DNA of 64,000 nucleotides, taken from the NCBI RefSeq assembly GCF_000764305.2, contig NW_025935717.1, positions 372,001 through 436,000 of the forward strand, in the 5' to 3' direction. The position numbers and the translations under genes are program-made. Source of the stretch: Hyalella azteca. Its lineage: Eukaryota > Arthropoda > Malacostraca > Amphipoda > Hyalellidae. The notes beneath the pieces were generated by a model. That model was not told the origin of the DNA. It saw only the letters and a program-made list of their open reading frames with translations, and made no database searches. Of the stretch, positions 12,540 to 25,859 are shown piece after piece; position 1 is the first letter of the stretch; every line of letters starts with the position of its first letter.

Positions 12540-14990
12540 TGACTGTAACTATTGCAGCACTCAAAAAACTTATCAAGAGAAGCCTGCTGACACCAGTAGT
12601 GCAGCAGTGTAAATACTGCGACTTAGGCCATACGACTGGCCGTTCATCACTTATTATTAATTATGTTATTATGAATTATATTATTAATTATGATTATTAT
12701 GCTCGTTCATTCACGAGCATAATAATCCCCCAAATGAAACAAAACTATGTGTCATAGAGCTGTGCTAATAACGTCTAATAATGTCTAATTTGTTATGAAA
12801 ATTCACCAAAACTTTGGTCTAATTTTCCAAGATGCACATGCACAATTCATTACAAGACACTGAGTAGGTAGAACGTCTCATGAAAAAAATACGGAGTGTA
12901 ACGCGAAATTTTTCTGAAACGTTGATTGAGAAGGTGTGAAATAAGAAGTGAAAAGAAGAGGAAAATGTTTATAGGAAAAAGGTGAAATTTCTTCAAATAT
13001 GAAGTGAAATACTTGTGGAATGTGAAACTAAATGGTAATGAAATAAGAAGTGTAAAGTTCATGCAATGTGGAGGTAAGAGTTTTCTAAATTTGAAATGAA
13101 ATGTATATCAAATCTGAGTTGAATTATATGAAAACGAGTAATTTTTTTTAAAATCTGAGTTGAATGTAGCTGAAAGGTGAAGTGAAATGCACGTGAAATG
13201 TTGCAATGTACTGGAGCAAAACTTACTGGAAAAATTCCAGCAAGGTCGCAAGTTTCATTGAAAAAGAGTAGTGAGAACAAGGGACCATTGTTCTGCGCGG
13301 AGAAAACGTTTTCCTCTTGAAAATCTAAACATTTCAGCTGAAAAAATTAGAAAATATTTACTTTCAAAGTCATTTGATTTTAAAATGGCCGATTAAAACC
13401 GGCCAAGTCTTAATCTTTTTTAAACAAAATTTTATTAGCATCTTTATGTGGCTTTGGAAATATAAAAAAAGTATTTTAAAAATTTTGGATTTGAATTTTT
13501 AATTGATAAATGAACAATATTCACGGATTCTGAGAATGCATTTATATATGCTAGTGTTGATATGAATTTAAATTTTCGACACTTTTCAATAGTATCTCAT
13601 CATTTGCATTTTGTTAAAAATTCTGAAAACATGGCTTGCATTGTTTTTCAATGGCCTAATTTTATCGATCAGAGCTTAAATTCGGAAAATCAAGGCCACA
13701 AGTGAGTCAAATGATTCAACTGCCAAAAGATGATATAATTCGAATTAACGTAAATTAAATTTATAGCCGGCAAATTTATAGAGAAAAAACAATCCAAGGT
13801 TAGCAATTACGGGTGAATTGGTTCTTATGATTTATTGATAATTGATGAAGTGCTCTTCCAGTACAATTATCTGCTTTAAAGTGGTAGCAAATTCTGAATA
13901 ATTCGATTTTTATTGAAAGAGAATAGATAATACAGCCTAAAAAGATGGTAGCAAACGTTTTTTTCCAACATCAACAGTCTAGTAATTATTTTCGAAACTA
14001 TAATTCAGAGGAAATTTTTTTTAGTAATAAAAGGCTAGCTAATAATTGATTATTATATTCATGCACGAGTGGCAAGTAATTATTTTGTCTACCGGAATAA
14101 GAATGAAAACAATAATTTATCCCTCCTATCTCTTTGAATTTATATCATCTTTTTTGTGACAAATAAGAGAAGCTAAACAGAACTACGTGGAATGTACTAG
14201 ATTGTATCGAGTTACCGGTATAATGGATGATGGAAAAATGTACAGGCTCATTTAAGAATTTATCACACGGAAAAATTAATATCATTTCAATTTTTATTTG
14301 TATGAAATCCAGAAAAAATTTTCAGGTCATATATTAGAAGCACTCTAATGTTAATGTGATATTAAAAAAGTTGTTTCAAGCATTGCAATGTTGAACAAAA
14401 AATTATTGAATTTTCCCAAGAGAATCGGAAAAAGTGTGCTAAAAAGAGAACAAAAATATGATAAAAAATTATGTAATTTGAAAGTTGTCAAAGACAACTT
14501 TTTATGAGTTTGTTCACAATTTAATATTGATATTTACTTACTATTTTAATAAGTTATTCCAATTGTAGACACTCGTGTTTCAGTTGCATGTCAAACGCGG
14601 CTGATTTCACCCACAATTGCTCTAGAAATTGTGGATTAAAATAGGACAATGAAATGAATTGAACCTGTGGACGCCAAGAAAAATGATATAGCAAATTTTA
14701 AGACTGAATAATGACATTTGGAGCATGAATTAATTTAAATTAATAACATTAACCAAATAATGATGCCCTCTTTTATCCTTATGCGAACCATCCTCACCCA
14801 GTTCAGCCGAGCAACAAGAATATACAAGTGGCTATGATGGTATGTGTAAGTGGCTCCAGCTATGAGAGTGTGTCACTATTCGGACAAATGACCCAGTAGT
14901 TTTGTGAGAGTGCGTAAGATTAGAGCTGTGGCTCAGAAATAGTCGAGGGAAACGGTGATGTGTTCTGAGGGTAGCGTGATGGACCTGAGC
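12540..14990. other. Spacer, no gene seen
   Basis: AT-rich sequence without recognisable coding capacity. Degenerate GTGAAAT-type short repeats lie around 12880-13220. Confidence 0.4.
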
Positions 14991-14999
14991 TTTGTTGTT

Positions 15000-15108
15000 A
15001 GAGGGTCGTAAGTTATGAGGCGTGCCGATGTTATGAGATGGTCGTAAGTTATGAGGCGTGCCGATGTTATGAGATGGTCGTAAGTTATGAGGCGTGCCGA
15101 TGTCGTGA
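15000..15108. repeat. 36-bp tandem repeat
   Basis: Three copies of a unit with GGTCGTAAGTTATGAGGCGT followed by GCCGATGTTATGAGAT. A larger minus-strand frame across it is a repeat artefact. Confidence 0.85.
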
Positions 15109-15274
15109 GTTCTGTCAAAATAGTAAGATAGTGGTATAATTAAGCGGAAGTTATGTCGCTACCAAGAAAGTTAAATATAACTATACAAGCCGCACGAGAA
15201 TCGTAACAGATACGACATTTAATAAGATAAATCAAAAGGAAACTGATTATCCTGAGGAAGCTGGTATTATTTAC

Positions 15275-15360
15275 GAGAATCCGCTGCTCAGTCGCCCAGC
15301 CTTCCGCCACGATAGACTGGCGTTGAATGACAGCGCGTGCGGTTGCCTCGGCTTTATATA
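15275..15360 (-). promoter_or_regulatory. Strong core promoter, possibly of gene C
   Basis: On the minus strand TATATAAAGC (15360-15351) is followed 33 nt later by TCATTC, a full match to the arthropod initiator TCAKTY, with the start at about 15328. The region is GC/CpG-rich against AT-rich flanks. A possible first-exon donor (CTC|GTAAAT) ends at 15275. The next minus-strand gene found is C, whose first coding exon has an acceptor at 7978, so this could be its distant promoter with an about 7.3 kb 5' intron. The assignment to C is inference. Confidence 0.5.
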
Positions 15361-16199
15361 CGGCGGTCACGGAGGCAGTTGTCATTTGACGAAAACTGTA
15401 TTTTTTCGATATTTTATTTAGTTTTTGAAGTTTCACTTTCCGTTACAATCGTTAGAGTGTCTGAGTAACGTCATAGGATCGTGTTTGATGAGCATGACAA
15501 ACATGACGTGAAGTGACTGTAGCAATGACGAACATAACTTCATTCATATCTGCAGCACAAATTAAAGACGAAATATCACATACTAATTACACAATGAGCG
15601 TAAGAAACGAATTTAACGAATAAAACTAAGTATATGATGTAAATAATGACATTTTTTATCAAATAATTACATATCTCTTACACGTTGGAAACGCACCACA
15701 AACATTGACATAAAATTATCCTCTTACCTGAATGATAAAATGCGAAAAATTTAGCTACAACAAATGAACTACATTTTTATTATTTTGTATTACATCATTC
15801 ATTACCCTCCTCACATTGTACTGGTAATGGAAGGGCAACAATGAGCTAATGCGAGAAAAGCAATGGGCGTACTTTGTAATATTCAACCTCATAAAAACGT
15901 AAATTATTTAGAAAAATTTCATTAATAATAATAAAAAGATTTATTGCGTATGAACACTGATCTAATATAATCCAATATAGAGATAATACGATCGTACACG
16001 TCAACAGAAAGCCCATAATCAATTATATAATCAATCATGTAATCATGTCAACAGAAATCATTTAGTCAATAATACAAGTCAACAGAAAATCATCAGGAAG
16101 ACAACGGATTAAAAGCAGCAATAATCGATCCGTGCAAGGAAAGCTTGTCCACCGGAGCGTGGGAGCTGGCCTCGCTGCATGTGAGGGAGAGGGGGCGAG

Positions 16200-16440
16200 G
16201 GAAATGAGAGAGCCACGAGAAAAAAAGGGGGTAAATGGAGAGGGAAAAGGCCACATAAGATACGAAAAATGAAGGGAAAAGGAGAGGGAAAGAGCCACGT
16301 AAGATGTGGAAAATGAAGGGAAGAGGAGAGGGAAAGAGCCACGAAAGATACGAAAAATGAAGGGAAAAAGAGAGGGAAAGAGCCACGTAAGATATGGAAA
16401 ATGAAGGGAAGAGCCACGAGAAAATACGAAAAAGGGAAAA
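16200..16440. repeat. About 44-bp purine-rich tandem repeat
   Basis: Four to five copies of a unit containing GGGAAAGAGCCACGTAAGAT then ATGGAAAATGAAGG. The plus strand is almost all purine. The minus-strand frames (Phe/Pro/Ser repeats) are artefacts. Confidence 0.8.
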
Positions 16441-16886
16441 GTTAAAGGAAAGAATCATGATAATTAAAAAAAGAGAAGAAGTAAAGAATCTGAAAAGAGC
16501 AACAACGACCCAAAAACGGTAAAAAAAAATTCGGAAAAATATTTAACGCGAGTGTGAGCAGGAAAGCAAAATAGAACAAGATACAGGGTCGGATTCATAT
16601 TTAGGTCGAAGGTAGAATTCGTAGTCAACGAGACAACAAAGAGAGAAATAACCATAACGTTATAAATGAACAACCACCACGCACCGCAATATTCTAATCT
16701 AGTACTGCAATATGACCACCACGACATGACACTACGCATCACTACATAAGTCCAGCAGCTATGTATGTCAATCAATCGTCAGTTATGGAAAGATCGGGTT
16801 CCAAAGGCCGGATCCCTTGTGAATCAAGTCACGAAAAGTTCAAGAATCGGCAACAGGCCATGGGCCTATTTCTTCAACGCCGACAC

Positions 16887-16975
16887 TTCTATTCTATTCT
16901 ATTCTATTCTATTCTATTCTATTCTATTCTATTCTATTCTATTCTATTCTATTCTATTCTATTCTATTCTATTCC
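16887..16975. repeat. (ATTCT)n microsatellite
   Basis: About 17 uninterrupted copies of ATTCT, implying recent expansion or active slippage. Confidence 0.97.
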
Positions 16976-17139
16976 ATAATTATCACGCACCACACAACAC
17001 GGTGGCTCAGAATATGAGCACAACAGCTCCAGGAAGAGGAAGCGACCGTGCACTGTCGTCTTTAGACCCAGCGCGCGTCTGCAACAATCGACGAATTACA
17101 AAGACAAGCAATAAATTCGAGCACTGCAAACAAAAGTGA

Positions 17140-20100
17140 ATAAATGAGGCGATGAGGTAACATTCAAAACTTTGGAAACTTTTTTTTCGTCATAGCATTT
17201 TCGCTGAAGTGAATCCCGGCAAAATTTTATTGTAATGCTCCGTTTAAAATATCAATTGAAGACTACAAAGAAACATTTTCACGGAATTTCTCCCGCAAAA
17301 CTTGGAAAATTTTCGTAAATTGAGAAGATAATTATATGGAATAAATATAATGTATTCAGATTATTGTATTCGACTAATATTCATCGGGACCAGTAATATA
17401 TTGAATCACTGCCAATTGAGAGGCAAATTCGTTTTTCTATTGCACTCTACCATCCAAAGTATAAACAATAGTTTGGACAGTACGTATTTAATACTTGTAT
17501 AATACATTTATATTATGTTGATAAAATGGATTATATTATCTGAATAAGTCGCATATTGAGCATTTTTTCTTGAACGAAAAAATGTAAACGAAATGGACTT
17601 TTAAAAAGCTAAATTGACCAATTATGAACAAAACCGAGGCCTAAAAGTTATCCAAACAAATCCAGATTATCCGCATGGAACGATCTATTTTATTAGAGTT
17701 AATAGGGATTAGTTCAAAGGATCAAACTGCAATTAAAAATGTACAGTTCAGTTGACACAAGTAAATTAATTGCTTCGAAACCTCTTTGATTTGAAATGCT
17801 CATTTGTAGAATATAATTAGAAGTTGTTCTTTTTGTAACCACACTTCCAATACATAGATTTTGAGAGAGATCCTATCGAAATTTTTTTTCACTTATACGA
17901 TCATTTGATTCCTGGATAATATAGGTTTAAATTAAGAAAATTAATAGTCACATGAATGATGAATGTATGAGATATTTCTTTGAATAATTTCATATATATA
18001 CAGGTTAGGCATTTTGCGAGGGATAATACGCTTTTTTAATATCATATAGTTGTTATTAAAATAATAATATGAAGTTTTTTGTGGAAAATAAATCAGTGTG
18101 GGCATAAGCTCGACTTGGACAGAATGCGCATATAGTGACGAGCTTCAAATTTGAATTGTGATGCGTCTTGTCTTAAAAATCATGAGGCATAAGCACAAGC
18201 TTCAATAACCTTAGTTTAAATCATATATTAATTACATGATTGCTTACACTCAAACCCTTACTTTTTCCTTTCATCACATTTTTCATCATTACATTTTTAA
18301 GTAATGATGTACCATCATTACTTAACTCATCCATGTATACACGAATCTTTGTTATTTTATTTTTAGATCATTCTCCGTATTTCAGAACATAATTTTTCCG
18401 TTAATTCCGTTCAATATTTAATTCAAAGCGTTATTATTATTTTTTATATCATTGTTACAACATTCTAAGTCTTTATTTTCTCACTTTTTACCATCATTAA
18501 TTTTATGAATAATTTCGGTATATTGTTATTTTGTAATCATTACCTAAAATAATCACGTAGCTTTTCCTCTATTACTAACCATGCCACAAAAAATGCATTA
18601 TTCAATTTTTATGCTGGGTTTGCAAGAATTATTACAGTAATGGAAATAACGTTTGAAACTGAATCATGAGCTTTAATCGTAGTTTGTATATAACCAAATG
18701 CAGAGTGATTTTTATCTTAATATATCCTATCCCTAACATTCTACCAGAAGTTGAAATACCATAGGAAAATAGACATATTTCGAGGGAAATTGGTCTATTT
18801 TTCTCTATAATGTTGAATAGATTAAAAAATCCTTCACTGCTGCCAGGAAAGCAACAACGTTCGACTAATGTCCTCCAGATTTTGAAAGTTAGTTTCCACG
18901 CAGTCAACGTGACGTTAGTGTCAACTTATAAGCCTCAATTTTCCGTTTTACGATTCATTCCACAAACACAGTCGGTCGTTAAGAAACGACCTTCTAGCAA
19001 GAATAAAAACTCGAGAAAGTTGTGAGCATTAAATGGCAATCGTTTTTCGTTCACAAAACACGCCTTTGATTTGGAAAGCTGCAGTGTTTTGTCGAAGGTC
19101 CATAACCATTAGTCGAGAATACTAAGCATAGCATAATTCGGCTTATAAGAAGAATTTTAGTTTTTTTAACTAACGCGCTTCTCCCTTGTGCATAGATAGT
19201 TGTAGATTTCGCCTGAAAAGTATTCGATTTGAATTTAAAATTCGGAACTTGAATTCAAGGTGAGTCACACGATTCATTTTCATTCTATTGTTATTGGGAG
19301 CTAAACGTACGTGTGGCTTTTGGCTTTCCGATATAAACGATCACTGTGATCGAATAATTTTGGGACCACAAGCTTCGTAAAAGCATCGACTAGTGAGTGT
19401 CGCAGTCTATAAACGCATTTATGTAACTCAATTGTGATAACCACTCTCCATACACGTATCGTTAAGCAATTTAGACAATCGGAGGCTTGAGTTTGAGCAC
19501 ACATTGTGTGTTCAAGAATAAATTAGTTACCCAAGATTATGAATGATCCGAAGCTAAATCGCCAAATCACCAAATCGTTCCGTCAATAGGTCCGCTGACG
19601 ATCACGATCGCGTCATGATCGATGTTACAAGCGTTAGAAAAAAAACGCTTGGTAGGTAACGGTAAACGCTTTAACGCTTCAAAGTTACATAACAATGCCT
19701 CCTCATCTTTGGCTGCTCTTCGCGATCTCTTGAAGGTCGATACTGTTTTCTGTTTGTATGACTAAGATGACGTCATCGTTGCGATATCTTCACGATTGCC
19801 ACTGAAAAGCCTAGCGATGCAATCTCTGGTTCCAATTGATTGCTTTTTGCCAGTTAACGGCAGTGAAGGGAAGAAAAGATGAAACAGCAAGCAAGATCTA
19901 TAAAGGCTTATAGAGGCTAGAAAAACAATAGCATGAAACGATCTGTGAAATCTTGTCAATCATGAAAAGCAACGATAGCTGTTATTGTAATTTGTGGCAA
20001 TCTTATTCGTTACAATTTTTTACGAGTTTATGAAGGCCAACAAGTGAATCGTTACCCTGATGCATAATATCGAGCTTTAATAGCATACAGTATATTGCCG

Positions 20101-22235
20101 TTCTTTCAGTGTACAGAATGCAAATACTTGAAATTGGCAATTAGTAATTGAGTTAAAAGAAACTCGTGTTGTTACCAAAGATATTGAGATGGACTTTACA
20201 AACAAGTTCAACTTGAAATTTTTTTAGTTCTCCCCACACAGTTTAGGTCATCAAAAACATTTTTTATCTATATGGATATTTCAAGCATTAAAGGAGTTCA
20301 ATATACTTGTGTGTCCGTAATTGGCGTAATATTGATGTCACTTATTTGCTTAAATCGGAAGTTAACTAAAAATTTAAAAGCACGAACTGACGATGGCGCT
20401 GGACTCTGAAACGTTTTCTATAAAGATATGAATTTTTTGTGGACTATTCTTTGCTTTTAAAATTTTGGCGTAATATTGTTCCGTATCAATTATTTCAAAG
20501 CATTTTGTCTTAAATGTGTAAATTAGTTTAGGTTTATATTGGATAGTTTCTGAATTTCATTCAAACTATCAGGTACAATGCCATTAATAATTTTTGAAAT
20601 ATTTCGGATCTTATATAAGGGTCAGTATTGAATGCACAATAAATTCAAAATTTCCAGAGAAAATAAATAACAAAAGAGTTACTAAATTTGTCATAGACTA
20701 AAACGAAATTTATTCTGATTAACTGATTTAACATGGGCATGGAAATAATTAAACATCATTGAAGCGATGTTATTTGAAGCTCGCTGGTCCTTCAAACGGG
20801 GAATCTAAAGAGGAAGTCGGTCTCTCTGGAGGTCCGGCTTATTGACTCAGGTTTGAATGGTTATTGAATTTCGAATTGGTATTGACGAACCAACATTATT
20901 CTCTATGGAAAGGCCCATGTTCCATGCAACATATCCCATTTTAGAGACGCTAGATTTTAACCAAGTCCGATGATTCCATCGTCACAATATTTTTCTAGCA
21001 AAGTTGTAGCTAAATTTGACTAATTCTGTATCGTAAATGAAGAAAAAATAGAAATAGACAATTTAAAAACTCACTTGTGTGAGCATTTTTTCACTTTCAT
21101 TTTAATTGAAATAGCTTAGAATAATTATTTATGAATAGCTTGGCAATGAGTATACAAGTTCCATGATATACAACTAACGGAAGAAAATGAGTTAGTAAAA
21201 TAATCTATGTGATAATTTTTTCTATTATTGTATATTTTTTAAACTATCTAGCGCCTGAAATTAAATATTGAAGAATTTTTGGAGTGTTATCTGTGCTGTG
21301 ATTCGTAATGCAATTTTTATTTAATTGCAATTTAATTTAATTATAACCGCTTTCCTTGTATGGAAATTGTTCAAAAATTGTGTAAACTATTATTATTATT
21401 GTCCTCTTCGTAAAACTTGAGTATATTTTATTATGCCGTGCTAAGTGTTAGTTAATGAGTTGCGCTCATTTTATTTAGGTCATCCAGCAATACATTTCAC
21501 CTTCCATTCTAATTATTTACATTCGGATGATTTCATTGACATATATTCATAGTGCACGCTTAAAAATGATGTACAATTCTTCTATAAATTCGTCGTGCAT
21601 TTTGGAAAAATTTCTGTATACATTCTAATGAATTTTCCATGAATTTCCAGCAAAAATACAAAAGGGATTTAAATAATGAATTTACTTATTTTAATTGAAT
21701 ATGGTCCACATATATGTAATAATGGCCACTCTATCCTTGTATTGTTATAGATCTCGGAGCTAACAAAAATGAGAAATTTATATATTTTTAATTACAAATT
21801 TACGTAAATTTTTAATGAAATTTCTCACAGATTGTGCACAGACAATGAAATCATTCTAAATGATGGTTTGAACAAGTCGTTTTTCAATGTACAGGAGTTA
21901 TAGAAAGTTATTATACAATTTCATCAAAATATGATAGTATAAACATAATTATCAAATTAGAAGAATTTTTCGACGATTTTATTTTGCTCCTGATTAATGC
22001 GCTGAGTTCACGGCATCACTTCTATAGCTTAAGTTTTGAGTTGTCGGTTGGGAGTTTTTTTTATGAAACCCAATGGGATTATTCCAGTGAGCACGCAAAA
22101 TACAAATCGTCCCCTCATATAACCGAGAAAATGTAGGAATCTGATTGATCTAAAATTTGGCATCGGTTGAAATAACACTAAAGAAATATAATCACTTAAC
22201 GAATAAAACCTAAATTCAAAGTTTCGTTGCAAGCT
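17140..22235. other. Spacer, no gene seen
   Basis: About 5 kb of AT-rich sequence. Only short open frames without recognisable domains. A slightly CpG-richer island lies around 19300-19700. Confidence 0.4.
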
Positions 22236-22239
22236 TTGT

Positions 22240-22585
22240 TAACCTATTATTCGATTTAATCGGATCTTGTTAAGAATAAGGATCTCAGTAAGACCTTGTT
22301 AGGAATAAGCACCCTAGTATATTCTTGTTATTAATGCACACCCCAGTATAAACCTTTGGAGAATAACTCTTTTGGAGCTTATTGTGATCATAATGCGGCT
22401 CAGTACTTTGATTAAGATATTTAGCTTATTTGGGATTTGATGCTTTGCGATGTATTTTTTTTACAATGAATTGTAATTCTTAAAAAATATTTAAATAGAC
22501 CTAATTTTTTTGTATTATTCATTCCATTAACTTTGTTAAGGATACGCACCACAGTAACGTCTGGGGTGCTAATTCATAACAAGAT
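22240..22585. repeat. Candidate foldback/MITE-like element
   Basis: CTTGTTATTAATGCACACCC at about 22314 is matched in inverse by GGGGTGCTAATTCATAACAAG ending about 22583. Related direct copies (CTTGTTAGGAATAAGCACCC) lie just left. No clear target-site duplication was found. Confidence 0.35.
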
Positions 22586-22599
22586 CAAATTAATCTACA

Positions 22600-23840
22600 G
22601 CCAAATCTTGATTTGAGTCAACTAACTTTGCATTTTCATTAGAGCGTAAACATTCCGCCGAAAATCCACGGAATTGCACCCAGTATTTTAGTGTCTCTAT
22701 TTTCTATTTTCATCGCCGTCGTGGCGTCTTTTCTCGGAGGGGTAACCGTCGTATTCGTTACAGACTTATTCGTAACAAAGGTTATCGTAACAGTCATTTT
22801 CATAAGAGACTTATTCGTATTATGCGTAACATATGCATTCGTAGCACTTTTATTCGCTACTGACGTATAATTAAAGGTGATCGTGACAGTTCTATTCGAA
22901 TACAGCCCAAAACGTGGCAATAGAAAATATAAAATAATAATTACAACATCACAACGAATTAAATGTAATACAAATAACGTTATATACATAATATATAACA
23001 TTGTATATATTATATAATATATGTTGATGTGTCCAAACTTGATCAAACTACTCATGAATAGATAGGATATATTCTAGGCAAGTATTTCCGACGCTTTTTT
23101 CTTGATTGATAAACTATTGTATTTGAAAATAACTTTATGAAATGAACTTTACTCATATCATAATAATTCATAAAACATCATTACCAAGATAAATGCCCAG
23201 GAAAATTGTCATTCATTAAAAGAAAAAATTGATCCCCAATTTGGTAGGTGAACGAAATTAAAATTTATAGTTTCAGATTAACTTATCAATAAATTTAAAG
23301 ACAGGCTAATTTATCTTATTTTTAGATGTTACACAGGTTTATCATGAAACCTATATACATAAATATTATAACCTGGAAGTAAAGTAACGTTAAATGTCCT
23401 AGTAATATCTCAACTCGAAAGAGATCGAAATATCTTAATTCAAAAGAGATCGAAATGCCGCAGGATGATTCAAACGAATATTTGGTCATATTCCTCGAGA
23501 AAATATTTAAATTTTTTATTAGAGATAATTAAGAAGATGATAACAATAAAATAATTTGAATAATATAAAAGAGTGATGAAGTTTGGAGACATTTTTCTTT
23601 GGAAATGAAGTATTAGCGCGAAGGTTCACCAAATCCAGAGGATAACACTTGCGATCAAATGGAAAAAAATCACAACGGAGGCCGTGATGTCATCAATTAA
23701 TGGCCGTGATTTATCCTGTAGATTGATGTTCGACGGCAGCAGTTCGGCTGATAGTATTATACTCCTAACATGACTATTTTTAAATTATTTCAGCCCATCA
23801 GCAGAATTTGCTAGAGGTGACAAAAATTATCACTAAAGCC
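22600..23840. other. Spacer, no gene seen
   Basis: AT-rich. About 22740-22890 has degenerate repeats of TTATTCGTAAC that keep a minus frame open (TNKSVTNTTVT-like). No protein is recognised. Confidence 0.4.
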
Positions 23841-24120
23841 CCTCCATTGTATCCAGTGTCCATCCCATGCCTCTCCATTGTATCCAGTGTCCATCCCATA
23901 ACCCTCCATTGTATCCAGTGTCCATCCCATGCCCCTCCATTGTATCCAGTGCCCATCCCATGCCCCTCCATTGTATCCAGTGCCCATCCCATGCCCCTCC
24001 ATTGTATCCAGTGCCCATCTCATGCCCCTCCATTGTATCCAATGTCCATCCCATGGCCCTCCATTGTATCCAGTGCCCATCCCATGCCCCTCCATTGTAT
24101 CCAGTGTCCATCCCATGGCC
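23840..24120. repeat. 31-bp minisatellite
   Basis: About nine copies of a C-rich unit with CCCCTCCATTGTATCCAGTG then CCCATCCCATG. Because 31 is not a multiple of 3, the same peptides appear in all frames, which shows the overlapping frames here are not genes. Confidence 0.93.
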
Positions 24121-24384
24121 AGGGCGGGCGACTTGTATAGGGTTGAATCAGATCCTCTTGCACACTGAACTTGTAGTGCGGGCCAAATTATAAATACTTG
24201 TTTCCGAATTATGAATACTTGTTTCCAAATTATAAATACTCCTTTTCGAATTATGAATACTTGTTTCAAATTATTAATACTTGTTTCCGAATTATGAATC
24301 TTTGTTTCTAAATTATAAATACTTGTTTCTATATTATAAATACTTGTTTCCAAATTATTAATAATTGTTTCCAAGTAATGAATA

Positions 24385-25144
24385 CAGGGTGCGCCAGAGA
24401 AACTTACTTATTTGAAAAAATTACTGCGCGGCGAGTTTTGCGGGTAAAGGGGCGAGAGAGGGTGCATCTGCAGGGAAAAGTTCCCAAGTTTGTTTCTTAA
24501 ATAAATTTGCTGTTGTGCAAGAATTAACTGAACGCGATTTTGTTGCCCGTCAAAATGCATGTAAAATGCTGGTTGACAACCTGCCTGAAGACGAACGAAC
24601 GCGCAGTTACCGTTAATGGAGCTCGTTACAGGAACATGATCGAGGAACTTTTTCTTCCAAGACTCGAAGAAATGAACGTTAGGAACGTGTGGTTTCAGCA
24701 AGATGAAGCCACAGCACACACAGCACGAGACTCGATGAATTTGTTGCGACATTTCCCGGACCGCCTCATCTCTCTCAGAGGCGATCTCCAATGGCCGCCA
24801 CGCTCTCCAGATTTGACTCCATGCGTTTTCTTTTTATGGGGTTATTTGAAATCTCTGGTTTATGTCGATCGACCACGGACCATAGCACACCTCAATAACA
24901 ACATTCAAGACGTCATTGCTAACATACCAATTGATATGCTGCAAAGAGTGGATATGAATATAAAAAAATCGACTTCATCAGTGTATGCGCAATGGGGGTT
25001 GCCATTTATCCGATGTAATTTTCAAGACTGTATTAAAAAAATCGGGAAATTGTATTCTCAAATAGATAAAAATTTAAAACAATCTATGAAGTACTTTTGT
25101 TTTTATTGACCTTTCAAATAAGTAAGTTTCTATGGCGCACCTTG
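24385..25144 (+). mobile_element. Tc1/mariner-superfamily element, internally deleted
   Basis: A 760-bp element flanked by TA dinucleotides (24383-24384 and 25145-25146). The 33-bp inverted termini begin CAGGGTGCGCCAGAGAAACT at the left and CAAGGTGCGCCATAGAAACT on the opposite strand at the right, with two mismatches over 33 bp. Inside are two pieces of transposase in different frames. TA target duplication and terminal inverted repeats are defining traits of the IS630-Tc1-mariner superfamily. The short length and broken frame show a non-autonomous deletion derivative. Confidence 0.92.
24490..25109 (+). pseudogene. Transposase remnant (IS630-Tc1-mariner)
   Basis: The N-terminal piece (about 24505-24600) reads TERDFVARQNACKMLVDNLP. 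After a deletion that removed the first catalytic Asp region, the C-terminal piece continues in another frame: AVTVNGARYRNMIEE, VWFQQDEATAHTARDSMN, then WPPRSPDLTPCVFFLWGY and KSLVYVDRPRTI. These are hallmark motifs of this transposase group. The second catalytic Asp is present in FQQD. The place of the third (usually PxDFFLWGY) is Val. The gene is therefore broken three ways: deletion, frame change and a missing acidic residue. It ends at a stop just inside the right inverted repeat. Confidence 0.9.
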
Positions 25145-25384
25145 TACTCGTATCCTAATTTTAAATACTTATTTCCAAATTATAAATACTTGTATCTTAA
25201 TTCTAAATACTTGTTTCCAAATTATAAATACTTGTTTCCGAATTATAAATGCTGGTTTCCACTAATCTCGAGCTTGAGTAACGTGCGCCCTATATTCCTG
25301 ACAATGCAGGATTTTTCTCTGAACGTCAATCCTGTCCTCCAAACCCATCAGGAATCGCTGCCTGTTCTGATGGTTGAAGGGAAG

Positions 25385-25855
25385 CTTATGGAAGGGGGTG
25401 CCTTATTAGGTTGAAGGGTGCCTTATTAGGTTAAAGGGTGCCTTATTAGGTTGAAGGGTGCCTTATCAGGTTGAAGGGTGGCTTATCAGGTTGAAGGGTG
25501 GCTTATTAGGCTGAAGTTTGCCTTATCAGGTTGAAGGGTGGCTTATCAGGTTGAAGGGTGGCTTATCAGGTTGAAGGGTGGCTTATTAGGCTGAAGTTTG
25601 CCTTATCAGGTTGAAGGGTGGCTTATCAGGTTGAAGGGTGGCTTATTAGGCTGAAGTTTGCCTTATCAGGTTGAAGGGTGGCTTATCAGGTTGAAGGGTG
25701 GCTTATCAGGTTGAAGGGTGGCTTATTAGGCTGAAGTTTGCCTTATCAGGTTGAAGGGTGGCTTATCAGATTGAAGGGTGGCTTATCAGGTTGAAGGGCG
25801 GTTTATCAGTATGAAGGGCGGCCTGTTCGGTTGAAGGGTGGCTTATCACTTTGAA
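25385..25855. repeat. 20-bp minisatellite
   Basis: More than 20 copies of TTGAAGGGTGGCTTATCAGG, with a variant copy (CTGAAGTTTGCC) recurring at regular intervals, which indicates higher-order units. Confidence 0.93.
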
Positions 25856-25859
25856 GAGA

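Larger units (their letters stand above)
24185..25262. repeat. 21-bp minisatellite split by a mariner insertion
   Basis: Copies of AAATTATAAATACTTGTTTCC run from about 24185 to 24384 and resume from about 25147 to 25262. The transposon at 24385-25144 sits between the halves. Confidence 0.88.

Noticed and set aside
16093..16458. Phe/Pro/Ser-rich minus-strand frames
   Set aside because: Reverse complement of a purine-rich about 44-bp tandem repeat.
23798..24374. Several overlapping repeat-protein frames on both strands
   Set aside because: 31-bp minisatellite; the same peptide motif appears in all frames, a sign of tandem DNA and not of coding.
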